Origin: Schizophyllum amplum
Taxonomy: Eukaryota; Basidiomycota; Agaricomycetes; Agaricales; Schizophyllaceae
Reading direction: 5' to 3'
Assembly: GCA_007026445.1 (NCBI GenBank)
Contig: VDMD01000002.1
Coordinates: forward strand, 868,001 to 932,000
DNA: 64,000 nt
Within the stretch, counting starts at the first letter, position 1; every line of letters begins with the position of its first letter. The position numbers and the translations under genes are program-made. Below are positions 23,213 to 34,744 of this stretch, piece by piece. A model generated the notes under the pieces. The model was not told the origin of the DNA. It did no database searches and was given only the letters and a program-made list of their open reading frames with translations.

Positions 23213-26200
23213 ATGGCGCACTCCGTTATCATCCCGCGCAGGACCTTTTTCTATCCAGTTGGCAACACCAGCGCCGACCTCCTGACTGAGGGCCTGCCTC
23301 CCGAGGAAAACTTGGATCTGCTGCTTATAGGATGCGGAGATCCCAGGAGCATCTTATACACCGTCTACGCAGATCGCGCCGCCGGTAAGTTCCTTACTAG
23401 CTCGTGTATTTCCAACCTACGACTGACTTTGCTCTCAGATAGAAGAGAGTTCGATATCACCTTTTGCGACATCGAGCCCGCGGTAATCGCCCGTAATGTG
23501 CTGCTGTTCACGCTGGTGGCGGACACGAGCAAGGAGCACGACGACGCTATATGGGACATCTTCTACCACTTCCGCTTCTCGAGGTCATCTCTCGCCCTTC
23601 TCCAAGAGCAATCGGCAAAACTTGTATCCGCCTCCGAATCACTGCGCCAGTGGCTTGAAAGTCCTTACGCCATCTTCATCCGACCACGCACTGAGCAAAC
23701 ACTGTCCGACATTCGACGCTTTTGGGCCAAGTACGCCGCCACCGCGTCTTTCACAGATGCGCAGCACAGCAGCATGCGCAGCACTGTCTCCGCGGGAGTT
23801 GACATTCTGGCCAAGCGCCAGGGTGATAACATGCAGACAGGTTGTCGCTCAGCGGGAGCCCTCTGGATGGATATGCTACGCGACAACAAAGCCTCGGCGC
23901 ATGCCAAGCACTACTGGAGGACTGGTGTTGTTGCTGGCAGCCCGGTGGATGCTGCATCGATTGAGTTTGTCAATCCAACCTTCGTGTACACGGGACTGGG
24001 AAGTGCGTTCTGCTTGCACTACGGTACGGATCCCATCCTTGGTTTCCACCTGGCAGGCATACTCGCGCCGGTCAGAGGAAATCCCGCCACCGTCGGCATC
24101 GAGGACATAGGTCGGTTTATCAAGCAGGAATTTGGGAAATGGATCAACATCTTCAGGACGCGAGTATCGTCGAATATCAAGTTCATCGTCCGTCCCTACG
24201 TTGGCGATGCCTTGTTTCTCTGTCGCGCCTTGGCAGGGGAACCCAATCAGTGTGTCTCAGCGTGGGACGCCCGCCCTATCATTTTGCAAGAGACCACGGC
24301 GTCCCATGCTGCACCCAACACGTTCAACACCATCGAGACATCCAACATCGCCGACCACGTTGGGCTGTTGAGCGTGCTCTCTGTTGGTATTCCGCTCCTA
24401 CGCCAGTCACCGACGTCCATTCTACATACAAGCTCGCTCCTGACATCGTCGGGCAAGACCGGTGACGCTCTCCTCGACCGCATAGGCGTTGATTCCAAAA
24501 CATTCTCTGCGCTCCTCGGCATCGCTCCCCTTGCCCTCCTGGCCAAATGCACAACGAGGACATCGCCTTTCGATAACTATCCAAGCGCGACCAGCATTTC
24601 CAGCGTGAAGCAATATCATCAGCTCATCGCTTGGAAATATGCTTCATCCGGAGATCAAGCCGCTCTCATCGACGGGAACGTAGTCTGGAAACCCATCGCT
24701 GTGGACGCTGTGCCACTGTGCGAACTTCTGTTCAAGCTATATCTGCACATGTTCTCCTGCGAGGATGTCAGCAAGACACTTGCGAGTCTGAATCTCAAAT
24801 CGCTGCCGGAGTCGCACATCATCATATACGTCCGAGCCAGCTTCGCCGCTCTACTCAAGCTAGTCAAGGCGCGGGTTTCCACGGACTGGAAGCGCTCTAT
24901 GGACATGCTTTTCGATCGAATCGAGGGCGAAAGGTCGCTATTGATGGGCATGAACTTCTACCAGGATCTTTGTACACAGGCCTGCATTCTCGACGTCTGC
25001 ACGCGCAACTTTCTCTCGCCAACCTTCGTCAGCCCTCTCCCTGTTCACCCGATCATCTTCGCGCGGTGGACTGACACTCCTCCGGTGGCTCACGTCGTTA
25101 TGCGTATTCCACGCTCAGCTTTCCAGAAGCTGGAACGCTTGACGACGGAGAAGGTCGGAACGCCGATGTTGCAGTGCGAGATTCTCGTGCGGAAATCGGG
25201 CCTGCAGAACATATACTCGAGCATCCAACTAGCGTTCGGCGAGCTTGCGGTGGAAGGTGATGCTGACGCGGCGCAGGCCATAATCGATCAGGACGAGGAG
25301 GGGTGGCAAGGGAACTCACCTGTCATACTCATAATCCGCGCGTCAACCCGCTTACTGGAACTCAGCCCTCATTCGACGCTCATTCGGTTGGCCCTCCGGT
25401 CCACTGCGCAAACGATGTCCCTCTCGCCTGTACTGGGCATGGAGCTGGTCATATTCGCTGCTGAGCTCATGGGAGACGGAGTACACATCCTCAGAAACGC
25501 GCCTCGCATCCGTGGAGTGTCGCCGCCGCAGTCGACCTCCCTATTGCGCCAAAATACATATACCGCGTCGTCTTCATCGTCATCGCACTCGCTCAAGCAT
25601 GCACCGTATCTGATCTTCACTGGTGAGATAGCGACGCATATGAGCGTCAGACTCGACATACGCAGCGATAAGGGCAAACGGGCTCTCAAGGAAGGTGGAG
25701 CGAAGGCGCAGCAACATACGGCTTGCACTATGGAGGTCTTCCTGGGTTCAAAAGATCAGACCAAGGACGTCGTGCCCTTCTCGTTTCCCATAGATGGCAA
25801 GGACGTGAAGCTCAAAGTTGCTCGAACGTCAGGATATGTCGAGGTAGGCTCTGTTCGAGCTTCGTTTCGTCGGTGTTGATGGTTTTGTAGGTCATTGTTC
25901 GCATAGCAAGCGCGGACCCCTCTACCACACAGGGTGGTTATCCGCAGACAATGCGCACGCCCGTCGTTCTCTCTCGCGGATCCCCCTGCGTTTGGAACCT
26001 CAATTACGTCAACCTAGACAAACTACCTGCACTCGACCTTCCTCAGCCGAAGTCTAAGCTCGATTGGGTGCAGCCACTTGCTACGATGGCATTCTCCGAC
26101 CGCGAGTTACGCCTACAACGGGCCGGAGACGAGAGTGACACCTTCGTCAATCTCAAGAACAGCATTGCCCATATCATGTCGCACGCATCAGGTGCCCCAG

Positions 26201-26850
26201 ACGGACAAGTCTGGCCCGTGTTCTCGCTCTACCGCGAGAACGGTATCGGCGGGTATACACTCATCTTTGTCAACGCGGTACGCCTCGACCTCGTCTCGCA
26301 CAGCATCGTCCTCGACGTCTGCATATTGCCCCTCACGCCCAGCATCATGCCAAAGGTCGAACCTATCATCTCGAAGCTCCTCGGCAACGACCGTCGCATC
26401 CGCAACAACATAACCAACGATGAAGAGATCAAAGCATGGAAGGCGCTTCTCCCGGCCTCTGTCGAGCGGTGCCGGACGTGGTCGCACGAGGCAGACTGTC
26501 TGTACCTCAGGAAGGGAGTTCCGCTGGCTCTCGGCGTCGTCGAGAGCCCCATCTGTGATTGCGGACGCGGGAAGGACATCCCCAACAGCGAGACGATGAA
26601 GAAGTACAAGCAAGCTGTGCCTCTAGTGACGCGCGCCGCCATCAGCCTTCTGTTCGCGGTCCCCTATCTTGAGGACGTCGGAAAGATGCTAGAGGCGGCG
26701 CTCAACGAGGCAAGCTCGGCGAAGTGTGCGGCTTGCGGGACGTCGTCGGGCAAGCTCTTGACGTGCAGCAGATGCAAGATGACGAAGTATTGCTCACAGG
26801 CTTGCCAGAAGGGTGACTGGAAGGCGCACAAGAAGGTATGCAACGTGTAG
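23213..26850 (+). CDS. DUF4470 domain protein with C-terminal MYND zinc finger, paralogue 2
   Basis: Same architecture as the genes at 12985-16693 and 48879-52536. Start MAHSVIIPRRTFFYPVGNTS; DUF4470 core IGCGDPRSILYTVYAD and FDITFCDIEPAVIARNVLLF; middle block with CRSAGALWMDML, LHYGTDPILGFHLAGILAP and IVRPYVGDALFLCRALAG; Ser-rich spacer around residues 775-800; C-terminal part VWNLNYVNLDKLPALDLPQP and VESPICDCGRGKDIP; MYND finger CAACG, CSRC, YCSQACQ, HKKVC ending in NV. Intron 1 (54 nt) directly follows YTVYADRAAG, is a multiple of three and stop-free; the last intron follows GYVE (near 25841-25888) and contains a stop if retained. No catalytic residue can be assigned. The MYND finger suggests protein-protein binding. 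Confidence 0.9.
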
Positions 26851-27619
26851 ACGCTGGGTGAATGGAGGAGATTCTGAACTGGGGCATACCTGTGCGCTTA
26901 ATTTGAATGTATTGAGTCGCAAATTGTAGAGATATATTGAGCTTGCTGTATAGCCACCGCTTGACGATAGAGGAAGTGCCGGCTGCGCTCGGCCTTGACC
27001 TTGCTTGCATTAGACATTGGTTTTTCGGACTTTTGGGCCGACAAGAGTCACTATTTGGTCTTATGTACGGAAAAGTACCCGGAATTAAGGGTGTGGAGAG
27101 ACCTTGCAAGCAAGGTAATTGTGGAAGTTGAGCTTGTACGTATCTCTGGATATATATTCGGTGAAGGCAAAGTTTGCAAGCGACTTGCCACCTCTTTCTA
27201 CGTTACCGTCAAAGCCCCACTGGACAAGGCTTTCAGCACATACGATCACACAGGTGCCCATGCAAGCTTCACACATAGACTCCGTCGGACACCGCGATGC
27301 GGACGATATTGCTACACTACAGATACAATGATTGTTGAAATCGTGCAGGCTGTTGAAACCCGATGATGCTAAGCGATACAATGCACACCCAACCACCTGC
27401 ACCCCCCACCGCGGCGTGCCCTAAGCACATCCCTTCCCAATCCCAGCGACGAAGTCGACGACCGGACAACACGACCGCCCGCCCCGGAGACCACAGTATA
27501 CGCCACAACTTCCCATCGACAACAGGGTGATGAACCCCCACTCTCGGAGGATGAACCCCGGTTAAATAAATTAACCATTGCGATAGAGCGCTGTTGAAGC
27601 AGAAGGGAGGACGAGGCGT
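26851..27619. other. Intergenic region between DUF4470-MYND paralogue 2 and MET6
   Basis: Convergent 3' regions of two genes. I see no domain, no splice-consistent frame and no clear repeat here. Confidence 0.5.
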
Positions 27620-30174
27620 TTACGCGTACTGCGTGCGCGCCCACTTGGCGGCCTCGACGAGGTTCTTGAGCGAAGCTGAAAGGTATGATCAGTATGATGA
27701 AAAAACATGATACGACAGCGGTACATACCCTCAGTCTCCTTCCAGCCACGGGTCTTGAGACCACAGTCAGGGTTAACGAACAGCAGCGAGTCGGGGAGGA
27801 TGGAAAGCATGGACGCGAGACGGTCCTTGATCTCCTGCTCGCCCGGCACACGCGGGGAGTGGATGTCGTAGACACCCGGGCCGATCTGGTTCGAATAGCC
27901 GTACTGCTTGAACGTCTTGAGCAGCTTCATGTCGCTCTTCGACGCCTCGATGGAGATAACGTCGGCGTCGAGGCGCTGAATGGACGGGAAGATGTCGTCG
28001 AAGTCGGAGTAGCAGAAGTGGGAGTGGGTCTGGAGCTGGTCCGTGACACCCGCCGTCGAGAGCTTGAAGGAGTCGACAGCCCACTTGAGGTAGGCGTCCC
28101 AGTCGGAGCGGCGGAGGGGGAGACCCTCACGGATGGCCGGCTCGTCGACCTGGATGGCGCTGATGCCGGCCTTCTCAAGGTCGACGACCTCGTCGCGGAG
28201 AGCGAGTGCAAGCTGCTTCGACTGGAGCTCGCGCGAGACATCGGCACGCGGGAAGGACCAGTTGAGGATGGTGACGGGGCCCGTAAGCATACCCTTCATG
28301 GGCTTCTTCGCAACGCTCTGCGCGTAGGCGCTCCAGCGGACGGTCATCGGGCCCGGGCGGCTGACGTCCGAGACGATGATGGGCGGGCGAACGTAGCGAG
28401 AGCCGTAGCTCTGCACCCACGCGTTCTGCGTGAAGACGAAGCCGTTGAGCTGCTCGCCGAAGTACTGCACCATGTCGTTACGCTCCGGCTCGCCGTGCAC
28501 GAGGAGGTCGAGGCCGATGTCCTCCTGGAACTTGACGACGCTCTCGATCTCCTTCTTGATGAAGGTCTCGTACTCCTCCTGCGAGAGCTCACCCTTGCCG
28601 AGCTTGGCGCGTGCCTGACGGATCTCCTTCGTTTGCTACGAGACAGTCAGCGGATGCGACGAGCACGCTGATAACAGAACTTACAGGGAAGGAGCCAATG
28701 GTGGTGGTCGGGAACTTGGGGAGCTTGAGGTGCTTGGCCTGGACCTCCTTGCGAACAGCGAAGGGGCTCTTGCGCTCAAACATGTCCGGGGTGATCGCGG
28801 CGACGCGCTTGCGGATGGAGTCGTCGGAGTTGCTCTCGAATTCGCGACGCTTGCTGATCGACTGCTTGTTAGCCTCGAGCGCAGCGGTGACCTTGGCGTC
28901 GGTGGAGCCGTTGAGCGCGGCAGCAAGCACAGCGACCTCCTCGGCCTTCTCGAGGGCAAAAGAGAACCAGTCCTTCTGCTCCTCGGTGAGCTTCTTCTCA
29001 GAAGCGAGGGTAACCGGGGTGTGGAGGAGCGAGGACGACGTGGAAATGATGACGCGGTCGGCACCGAGCGCCTCGACGGCCTTCTTGCCGAGCTTGAGCG
29101 CAGCCTCGAAGTCGGTCTTCCAGATGTTACGGCCAGACACAACGCCGAGGGAGAGCAGGCTGATGTTGGAGGTCTTGATGGCGGCAACAACCTCATCGAG
29201 CTGGCCCGGGGCACGGTCAAGATCAATGTGGAGACCGGCGACCGGGAGCTTGGAGACGAAGCTGAGGTTCGAGTCGAGGCGGTTGAAGTAGGTTGTGAGG
29301 GTGATCTTCGGCGCGACCGGAGACAGCTCGGCGTAGGCCGACTGGAACTCCTTCGCGAGCGAAGCAGCGGTGTCCAGAACGAGGATGGGCTCGTCGACCT
29401 GGACAGACTCGACACCGGCCTCCTTGAGCTCAGAAAGGAGGGTCTTGTAGACGGGGAGGAGCTTGGGGAGGACCGAGATGGGGCTGAAGCCAGTCTTGGC
29501 GGCCTTCGACGCCTTCGAGAGGGCAAGGTAGGTGACCGGGCCGAGGATGACGGGGCGGGTGGTGACGCCGGACTCCTTTGCCTCCTTGTACTCGGCGAGA
29601 GCCTTGTTGTGGAGGAGCTTGAAGTCGGTCTCGTCATCGACCTCGGGGACGACAAAGTGGTAGTTGGAGTCGAACCTGTGCGACTGTCAGATGAATATCA
29701 TCGCGGCAGTAATCGCTGGTACGCACCACTTCTTCATCTCAGACGCGGGGACGTCGACGCCCTCCGACTGGCGACCACGGCCCATCGCAAAGTAGACATC
29801 GAGATCGGAGAGACCGAGCCCCTGGTAGCGCTTGGGGATAACGTTGAACGACGCGGAGTGGTCGAGAACGTGGTCGTACAGCGAGAAGTCACCGCTGCGT
29901 GGGGTGTCAGTCGCTGGTATGCGTGCAGCGCGAGCAGACGAACCTGGGGATGATGTCGACGCCGCGCTCCTTCAGGCCGGTCCAGGTGGTCTTCTTCACC
30001 TCGGAAGAGACCTTGGTGACCTCCTCCGCGGGGACCTTGCCCGCCCAGTAGGCCTCGACGACCTTTTTGATCTCGCGGTTGGCACCTAAGTCGCGCGTGT
30101 GAGCGCGATGGGCGGCGATCTCCAACGACAAACTTACCGATCCGGGGGAAGCCGAGCACACTGGAGAGAACCAT
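27620..30174 (-). CDS. met6: Cobalamin-independent methionine synthase
   Basis: 5-methyltetrahydropteroyltriglutamate-homocysteine methyltransferase, last step of methionine synthesis in the cytosol. Exons give [20 protein letters not shown] (N-terminal MetE domain), [26 protein letters not shown], then the catalytic half [70 protein letters not shown], the zinc ligands in [10 protein letters not shown] and [11 protein letters not shown]. The last small exon (27620 to about 27674) ends [10 protein letters not shown]. Strong codon bias toward C/G-ending codons, as in highly expressed genes, creates very long open frames on the opposite strand (see rejected items). Full length for the family. 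Confidence 0.97.
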
Positions 30175-30863
30175 TTTAGCGGAGTGGGGGAGGAAAGGGA
30201 AAGAGGATGGTGGGGAGAAGGAAGAAGAAAAACTTGGGTCGATCAGGAAATGGTGCTATCCTTTTAATCGATGGACCACGTGCGTCGGCCGCCTCACCGA
30301 AAGCGCGTTGCCGAACCCGCTGCGCTGGGCGCGCCCTTGTCTTTTTGTTCGGAGTTCACTCAGTCTGAGTCGTGTCTGGCGCAATTCGTTATCGATGGAG
30401 CCCTGAGTGAGGCAGCTGTCCTTCTAGCTGCGCACGCATCCAGCGCCTGCCACTGTCGCTGCAGAAGGCTGATGTCGCTTGACACCGTTATGTACAGGTG
30501 CGAATGAGTGTGGGTTCTCGAGACCCCGGAATCAGTCAGGGAAAGGTCGCCGCAGCAGAAGCTTGCATTGCGCGCCAGTCTTGGTGGCCATGCACTAAGC
30601 TGTTGTCGTTGTTTTGTCTGACTTGACGTGCGACGAACAAGACAAGCGCTTGACCATATATATCCTGGCCATTGTTCTCCGTCTTAGATCACCGATCGGT
30701 CCATCCCCGCACCATCAAACGCGTTGTTGACTTGCAGGCAAGTCGCAACCAGGTCGCAACGCTGGTCGTCTTGAAGCGTTGTCCTATCCTATCTCATTCG
30801 TCTCCCAGCGAGCGCGCTGTTTACATATCAGCAACTGGAACTTAGGGTGATCATGCCCAACGG
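30175..30863. other. Intergenic region upstream of MET6
   Basis: About 690 bp of 5' flank of MET6 and 3' flank of the membrane protein gene ending at 30864. A TATATATA-type run at about 30655-30663 is isolated and has no supported gene downstream of it. No coding signal. Confidence 0.45.
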
Positions 30864-31460
30864 TCACTCACTGACACCTCGGGATGGTGTGCGCTCGCCA
30901 TCCACATCACTATGGCGCAGCTCGTCTGCAGGCAGTGAGACCCTGCCGTATGCCTCCCTCCTATCCCGAATCGCCGTCCTGGTCACGGCGCACGCCAACG
31001 CCAACTCGCCCATGTCCCCGCCTAGTGCAGCGAAGACTCTCCACGTGAAGTCCCACCCACCGCCAGGCCATGCGATAGAAATCCCCATACCAAACAGCGT
31101 ACTGACCAGACCCGTTGCCCATACTGCGCTGAGCACCCAGAGAGCCACGACTCCGAGGCGCGTGCTGTACGAGGTGTACCTGGGGCTAACATCGGAGACC
31201 ACCGAAGGTTCAGAGGAAGGGGAATTGCGTCCACTATCCAGATGATCCCGCGCTCTCCATGCCCTGACTCGCCACACAAGTTCCACCGAGAGAAACGCGA
31301 GGTGGTAGAAAATTGTCAGGACGGAGCAAGGCCAAGTGATTGGCGATATTGGCATGGGCATGGGGATGGCGCACGCGAGGCTCAGGAAGAAGGCTGCGAA
31401 CATGAGCTTGCGCAGACGAGGCGAGAAGTTCTGCAGGAGGAACGTGAGAGGAGGCGCCAT
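30864..31460 (-). CDS. Four-helix membrane protein, trio member 1
   Basis: Unrecognised integral membrane protein, 198 residues from the Met at 31460. I chose this start because it aligns PPLTFLLQNFSPRLRKLM with the N-termini of the neighbours at 31966-32562 and 33026-33481, and because it gives exactly the length of member 2; in-frame Mets at 31541 and 31640 would add up to 60 charged residues. Hydrophobic segments: LMFAAFFLSLACAIPMPMPI, PCSVLTIFYHLAFLSVELVW, LGVVALWVLSAVWATGLVST and a weaker fourth one around FAALGGDMGELALACAV. A Ser-rich loop (SSEPSVVSDVSPRYTSYS) lies between helices 2 and 3, and the C-terminal tail is charged. The pattern resembles MARVEL-like tetraspan proteins but I cannot assign it to a named family. 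Confidence 0.7.
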   Translation of the reverse strand: MAPPLTFLLQNFSPRLRKLMFAAFFLSLACAIPMPMPISPITWPCSVLTIFYHLAFLSVELVWRVRAWRARDHLDSGRNSPSSEPSVVSDVSPRYTSYSTRLGVVALWVLSAVWATGLVSTLFGMGISIAWPGGGWDFTWRVFAALGGDMGELALACAVTRTAIRDRREAYGRVSLPADELRHSDVDGERTPSRGVSE

Positions 31461-31965
31461 GCTGGTGCTACTGTGGGCTGAGCGCGATGCAAGGGTAAGA
31501 AGAGTCTTGATGAAGACCTCGTCGTCGTCCTGCGCGCTCATCTGAGGCTGAAACAGGTGCCTCCGATCCACTTCATACCACTCATCCGTAGCCCCGCGCC
31601 TGCCCGACGCGCGCACACTGGGCGACGTCGCAATGAACATGTCTCGGCCCGCTCGATGGTCTGCTCGCCGCCCGCGGGAGAACGCTAGGAGAAGCTACAG
31701 CAGGAACACGAGCTGGCTACTGATGCACTCACAAGGGAACAAGGTTCATCTGTAAAATCTCGCCTGCTAATGAAAATGGGAAGTCCAGGTTCAGAACGTT
31801 GCATGGGCCGTCGCAGCAGCTGCGATAGATATTCTGATAGATAGAGGACACGCTTGCTGCATGGTAATCCTGCGATATTACTATTCACCGTTTCCTGAAG
31901 ACATTATATGAGTGCCCGATATATCTGATGCATAACATGGAAGAAGTGCACACCTTCTCTTCTCT
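31461..31965. other. Gap between membrane protein genes 1 and 2
   Basis: 5' flank of member 1 (with its possible N-terminal extension up to 31640) and 3' flank of member 2. No other gene seen. Confidence 0.45.
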
Positions 31966-32562
31966 TCATGGCAGATAAATGGCCCTTGCGCCGTACCTCC
32001 TCTCGTGCATAGCGAACGTCGCTGTGCACACCGATGTCGCCAGTGCGCAGACCTGCAGCACCATCGCGATCATCGCCAGCCAGAACGGCGGCTCTCTGCC
32101 GGGAAATCCCCGCCCTGAGATGAGCACGAAGCCGTAGATGCCAATGGGACCCAGCCACGCTGCAGAGACAAGCCACGCAAACGCCATAGAAGGCATGCTC
32201 GAGTATGCCGACGACGTCGCATCCGCGTTCACGGGCTGCCCCAGCATACTCTCCATGCGTTCCTCAGCTGCCACAAGCCGCCTTCGGGCGCGGTAGGCGC
32301 GCACGCCGTTCGCGGCGGCCTCGCCCATGAGGACGAGGACGTGGTAGACGAGGGAGAAGGTGGCGACGATGAAGATGGGCGTTCGCTCGCTGGCGGTGGC
32401 TTGCCAGTTGAAAGGGTCGCGTCCGTGAGCGCTTTCGAAGACTAGGTAGCCGACAGCGAGGGTGAGATTGAGCGCGATGGAGGTGCAGACGACGACGCGC
32501 ATGCGCAGAGAGAGGCGAGGGAGGAGAGGCTCGAGCGCGGAGACATGTTGAAGGAGAGACAT
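31966..32562 (-). CDS. Four-helix membrane protein, trio member 2
   Basis: 198 residues from Met 32562 (an in-frame Met at 32595 is also possible). Shares with member 1 and member 3 a short amphipathic start ending in LPRLSLRMRV, a second helix with VYHVLVLMGE, and a last helix with MVLQVCALATSVCTATFAMH followed by ERRYGA. Hydrophobic segments: VVVCTSIALNLTLAVGYLVF, IFIVATFSLVYHVLVLMGEA, MAFAWLVSAAWLGPIGIYGF and FWLAMIAMVLQVCALATSVC. The loop between helices 2 and 3 is basic then Ser-rich (RAYRARRRLVAAEERM, ATSSAYSSMPS). No enzyme motif. Function unknown; same family as its neighbours by inference from shared motif order. Confidence 0.72.
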   Translation of the reverse strand: MSLLQHVSALEPLLPRLSLRMRVVVCTSIALNLTLAVGYLVFESAHGRDPFNWQATASERTPIFIVATFSLVYHVLVLMGEAAANGVRAYRARRRLVAAEERMESMLGQPVNADATSSAYSSMPSMAFAWLVSAAWLGPIGIYGFVLISGRGFPGREPPFWLAMIAMVLQVCALATSVCTATFAMHERRYGARAIYLP

Positions 32563-33025
32563 TGCAATACCGTTTGCAGAGCAGCTGTAAATCAAATGCG
32601 CTCAGGCGGTGTCCGTCAAGGCTGCATCGCTCGTACTGTTTAACCCGCCTGAAGGTGGAAGTCGGGTGGAAGCAAGGTGGAAGTCGGGCGAAGTCAAACT
32701 TGAAGATGAATCGATGACGACACGAAGCCGGCGTTTGCCGTACGAGCGCCGATGCCTCGGCCCTCGATGTTTCTCTTGCTCTGCTCTCCTTCACCTTCAG
32801 GTATTTTTCGCATTAAAAAAGGTCGAAGGATGGTTCAAGTTAAAGGCTAGGGCTTGCTACTCACGCGTCGCTGCATGCTGCCCTCTACCACAGCAAAATT
32901 GATCAAGGCAGCGACGAAACGCCTATGACAAATGAATGCTGTTGAGTATTGACTCTTCTATATCCTCTCTTCTCCCACCACCACAACACCTCGCATCGGA
33001 CGCGCGGCACGGACGCAGGACATTC
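32563..33025. other. Divergent intergenic region between membrane proteins 2 and 3
   Basis: Members 2 (minus) and 3 (plus) are head-to-head over this 463 bp. A short duplication AAGTCGGGTGGAAGCAAGG / AAGTCGGGCGAAGTC occurs near 32658-32695. No clear TATA box. Confidence 0.5.
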
Positions 33026-33481
33026 ATGAACCCCCTCACTGTCTACAGTGGTCTCTCTCCCCGGCTTCGCGTCCTCAGCGCAGTGTCCGTAGGCCTCGCT
33101 ATCCTCACGCTCGGCGGAGCCCACTCCATCCAGTCCCTCACCGTCGTAATCGCAACCCTCGTCTACCACGCCATCGTTCTCGGCTACGAGCTGCGTGCTC
33201 ACAAGGTGGAAGGGGGTCTTTTGCGCGAATACACCAACTACTCGGCCTACCCCTCGATCGCCATCGCAGGCATCCTATGCCTGGGCTGGCTGTTGAGCCT
33301 CGTGTCTTTGATCATTGGAATGGTCCTCTACTTGGTCTCCGTGCGGCTCAACTTCTTCATGATCATCGACTTGGTGCTGGAAGTGTGCCAACTGTTTGCC
33401 TTGGGCGGTATCCTGCAGGTCGCCGTGTATGAGAGGAGACACGGGGCCCCGGGCGCTGTCGCTCTGGACGGCGATGCCTAG
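33026..33481 (+). CDS. Four-helix membrane protein, trio member 3
   Basis: 151 residues, smallest of the three. Start at 33026 (MNPLTVYSGLSPRLRVLS) lines up with FSPRLRKLM of member 1. Helices: VLSAVSVGLAILTLGGA, LTVVIATLVYHAIVLGYELR (shares YH-x5-L-x2-E with members 1 and 2), IAGILCLGWLLSLVSLIIGM, and MIIDLVLEVCQLFALGGILQ followed by YERRHGAPGA, matching ERRYGA of member 2. The loop after helix 2 carries NYSAYPS in the same place as the Ser/Tyr-rich loops of the others. An upstream in-frame Met at 32936 would add 30 residues. Function unknown. Confidence 0.72.
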   Translation: MNPLTVYSGLSPRLRVLSAVSVGLAILTLGGAHSIQSLTVVIATLVYHAIVLGYELRAHKVEGGLLREYTNYSAYPSIAIAGILCLGWLLSLVSLIIGMVLYLVSVRLNFFMIIDLVLEVCQLFALGGILQVAVYERRHGAPGAVALDGDA

Positions 33482-33794
33482 GTTGAGCTAGGAGGTTGAG
33501 GTGTGTGTGTAATGTTTTGCTATGCGAGCGAGATCTCTGACGACCGTCCCAGAGTATCAATATCTATCGAACCAAAGAATGTATATCCATCAACAACCGT
33601 ATAATGAGCACGAAGTGCCGTCAAGAAACCAATGTACACCCACAGTCCCATACAATCCGTATACATCCACGCAGGGCCAGCAAGAGTCGAATCGCTGAGA
33701 TGGTCCAAAGTGCGCCCTGAACATATCTATGCCCGTCTCTGCAATATACGTCAACTCCCAACGCGGCAAAATGCGCGAGTTCGCATACCTTCAC
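33482..33794. other. Intergenic region, 3' side of membrane protein 3 and cerato-platanin 2
   Basis: Convergent 3' flanks, 313 bp, A/T-richer than the genes. No gene seen. Confidence 0.45.
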
Positions 33795-34229
33795 TTAAAG
33801 GCCACACGCACTGGCATCCAGCGCGGTCGCCGAAACCCGACCCATGCCCATGTCCGTCGCGCCCAGCAGTTCAACGAATGTCGACTCCGAGACGGTAAAC
33901 CCGGCGTTGGACGTGTCGATCGCTGTCACTACGACCGAGTGTGTGTTCCCAGAATCGTCCGTCGTGGACAACTGCCAGCACGTCCCACACTGGTCGGAAT
34001 TGAAGCGGATGCCTGCCATGGCGGCGATATTCGGGAAGGTGGGCAGAGAAGCGAACGTCGTGTACCCGCTCCTGAGAAGACCGTTTTCACCGTCCGAGCA
34101 GGCGACTATGCTGAGCGGCATATTAGCCATGTCGTAGTTGTGGTCGTACTGCATGGTCATGACGGTGTCCTCGGCGGCGACCCTGGCAACGAGTGCGGCG
34201 ACAGCTACGAAGGCGAAGATGAACTGCAT
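33795..34229 (-). CDS. Cerato-platanin, small secreted protein 2
   Basis: 144 residues. Signal peptide IFAFVAVAALVARVAA, then mature EDTVMTMQYDHNYDMANMPL, the conserved SIVACSDGENGLLRSGYTTF, FPNIAAMAGIRFNSDQCGTC, and C-terminal SATALDASACGL. All four family cysteines are kept. It is the most diverged of the three copies: RYDP is replaced by QYDH, and the late segment reads VELLGATDMGMGRV instead of the ELT-x-GR-x-AEKG block seen in the other two. Tandem with copy 3, same strand, 515 bp apart. Likely secreted and cell-wall associated. Confidence 0.93.
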   Translation of the reverse strand: MQFIFAFVAVAALVARVAAEDTVMTMQYDHNYDMANMPLSIVACSDGENGLLRSGYTTFASLPTFPNIAAMAGIRFNSDQCGTCWQLSTTDDSGNTHSVVVTAIDTSNAGFTVSESTFVELLGATDMGMGRVSATALDASACGL

Positions 34230-34744
34230 GACGATACGTGAGTGGTGTTGAAAGGTGATCTGAAGAGACGGCTGACTTGAATCCTCGTCTACATAGCAGT
34301 CTGGTTTCCTCCCTTTACAGGTTTCGCGTCAGTGCATCTTTATGTCTAAGGTTTCCGCGAGTCCACTCGTCTCAGTTCAACTTTTGGTTCCACGCGACTC
34401 TCGCAAGGGGCAGTTGTTTACACCGTCACGTGGTAGTGCAACAAGCCTTACATGGTGTACGCCTACCACTCCAGATCTGTAAGCTATCGAGTTTTCTACA
34501 AGATACTGAGAAATGAGAAATCTAAATGCACAGCTCCATCCGCGCATTGAGCCAGTCCACTACAGAGAACTACAACAGTCCAAGAAGTCCGTGAACAGTC
34601 CAATCATATATATGAGTACAGTCCACACAGTGAGTGCAAGTCCAATGTGCGTAGAGTCGTAGTCGTCAATCAAGTCAGTATGCGCGGCTGAAATGTACGT
34701 CAATCTCCCGCCCGGCGAGAAGGAGCAAAATTGCTTACCTTTGC
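34230..34744. other. Gap between tandem cerato-platanin genes
   Basis: Promoter region of cerato-platanin 2 and 3' flank of copy 3. No gene or obvious TATA box. Confidence 0.45.

Noticed and set aside
28681..29655. 324-codon Ser/Arg/Pro-rich frame on the minus strand within MET6
   Set aside because: Same strand but shifted frame of MET6; composition is typical of an off-frame reading of a C-rich gene.
27685..29953. Very long open frames (328 and 407 codons) on the plus strand across MET6
   Set aside because: They mirror the minus-strand MET6 exons. Strong C/G-ending codon bias removes stops from the antisense frame; the translations are repetitive Leu/Gly/Asp/Arg-rich with no domain.
30655..30663. 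Isolated TATATATA run as a promoter
   Set aside because: No supported gene begins downstream of it in either direction at a plausible distance.
33729..34241. 170-codon plus-strand frame over cerato-platanin 2
   Set aside because: Antisense shadow of the clearly homologous minus-strand gene.
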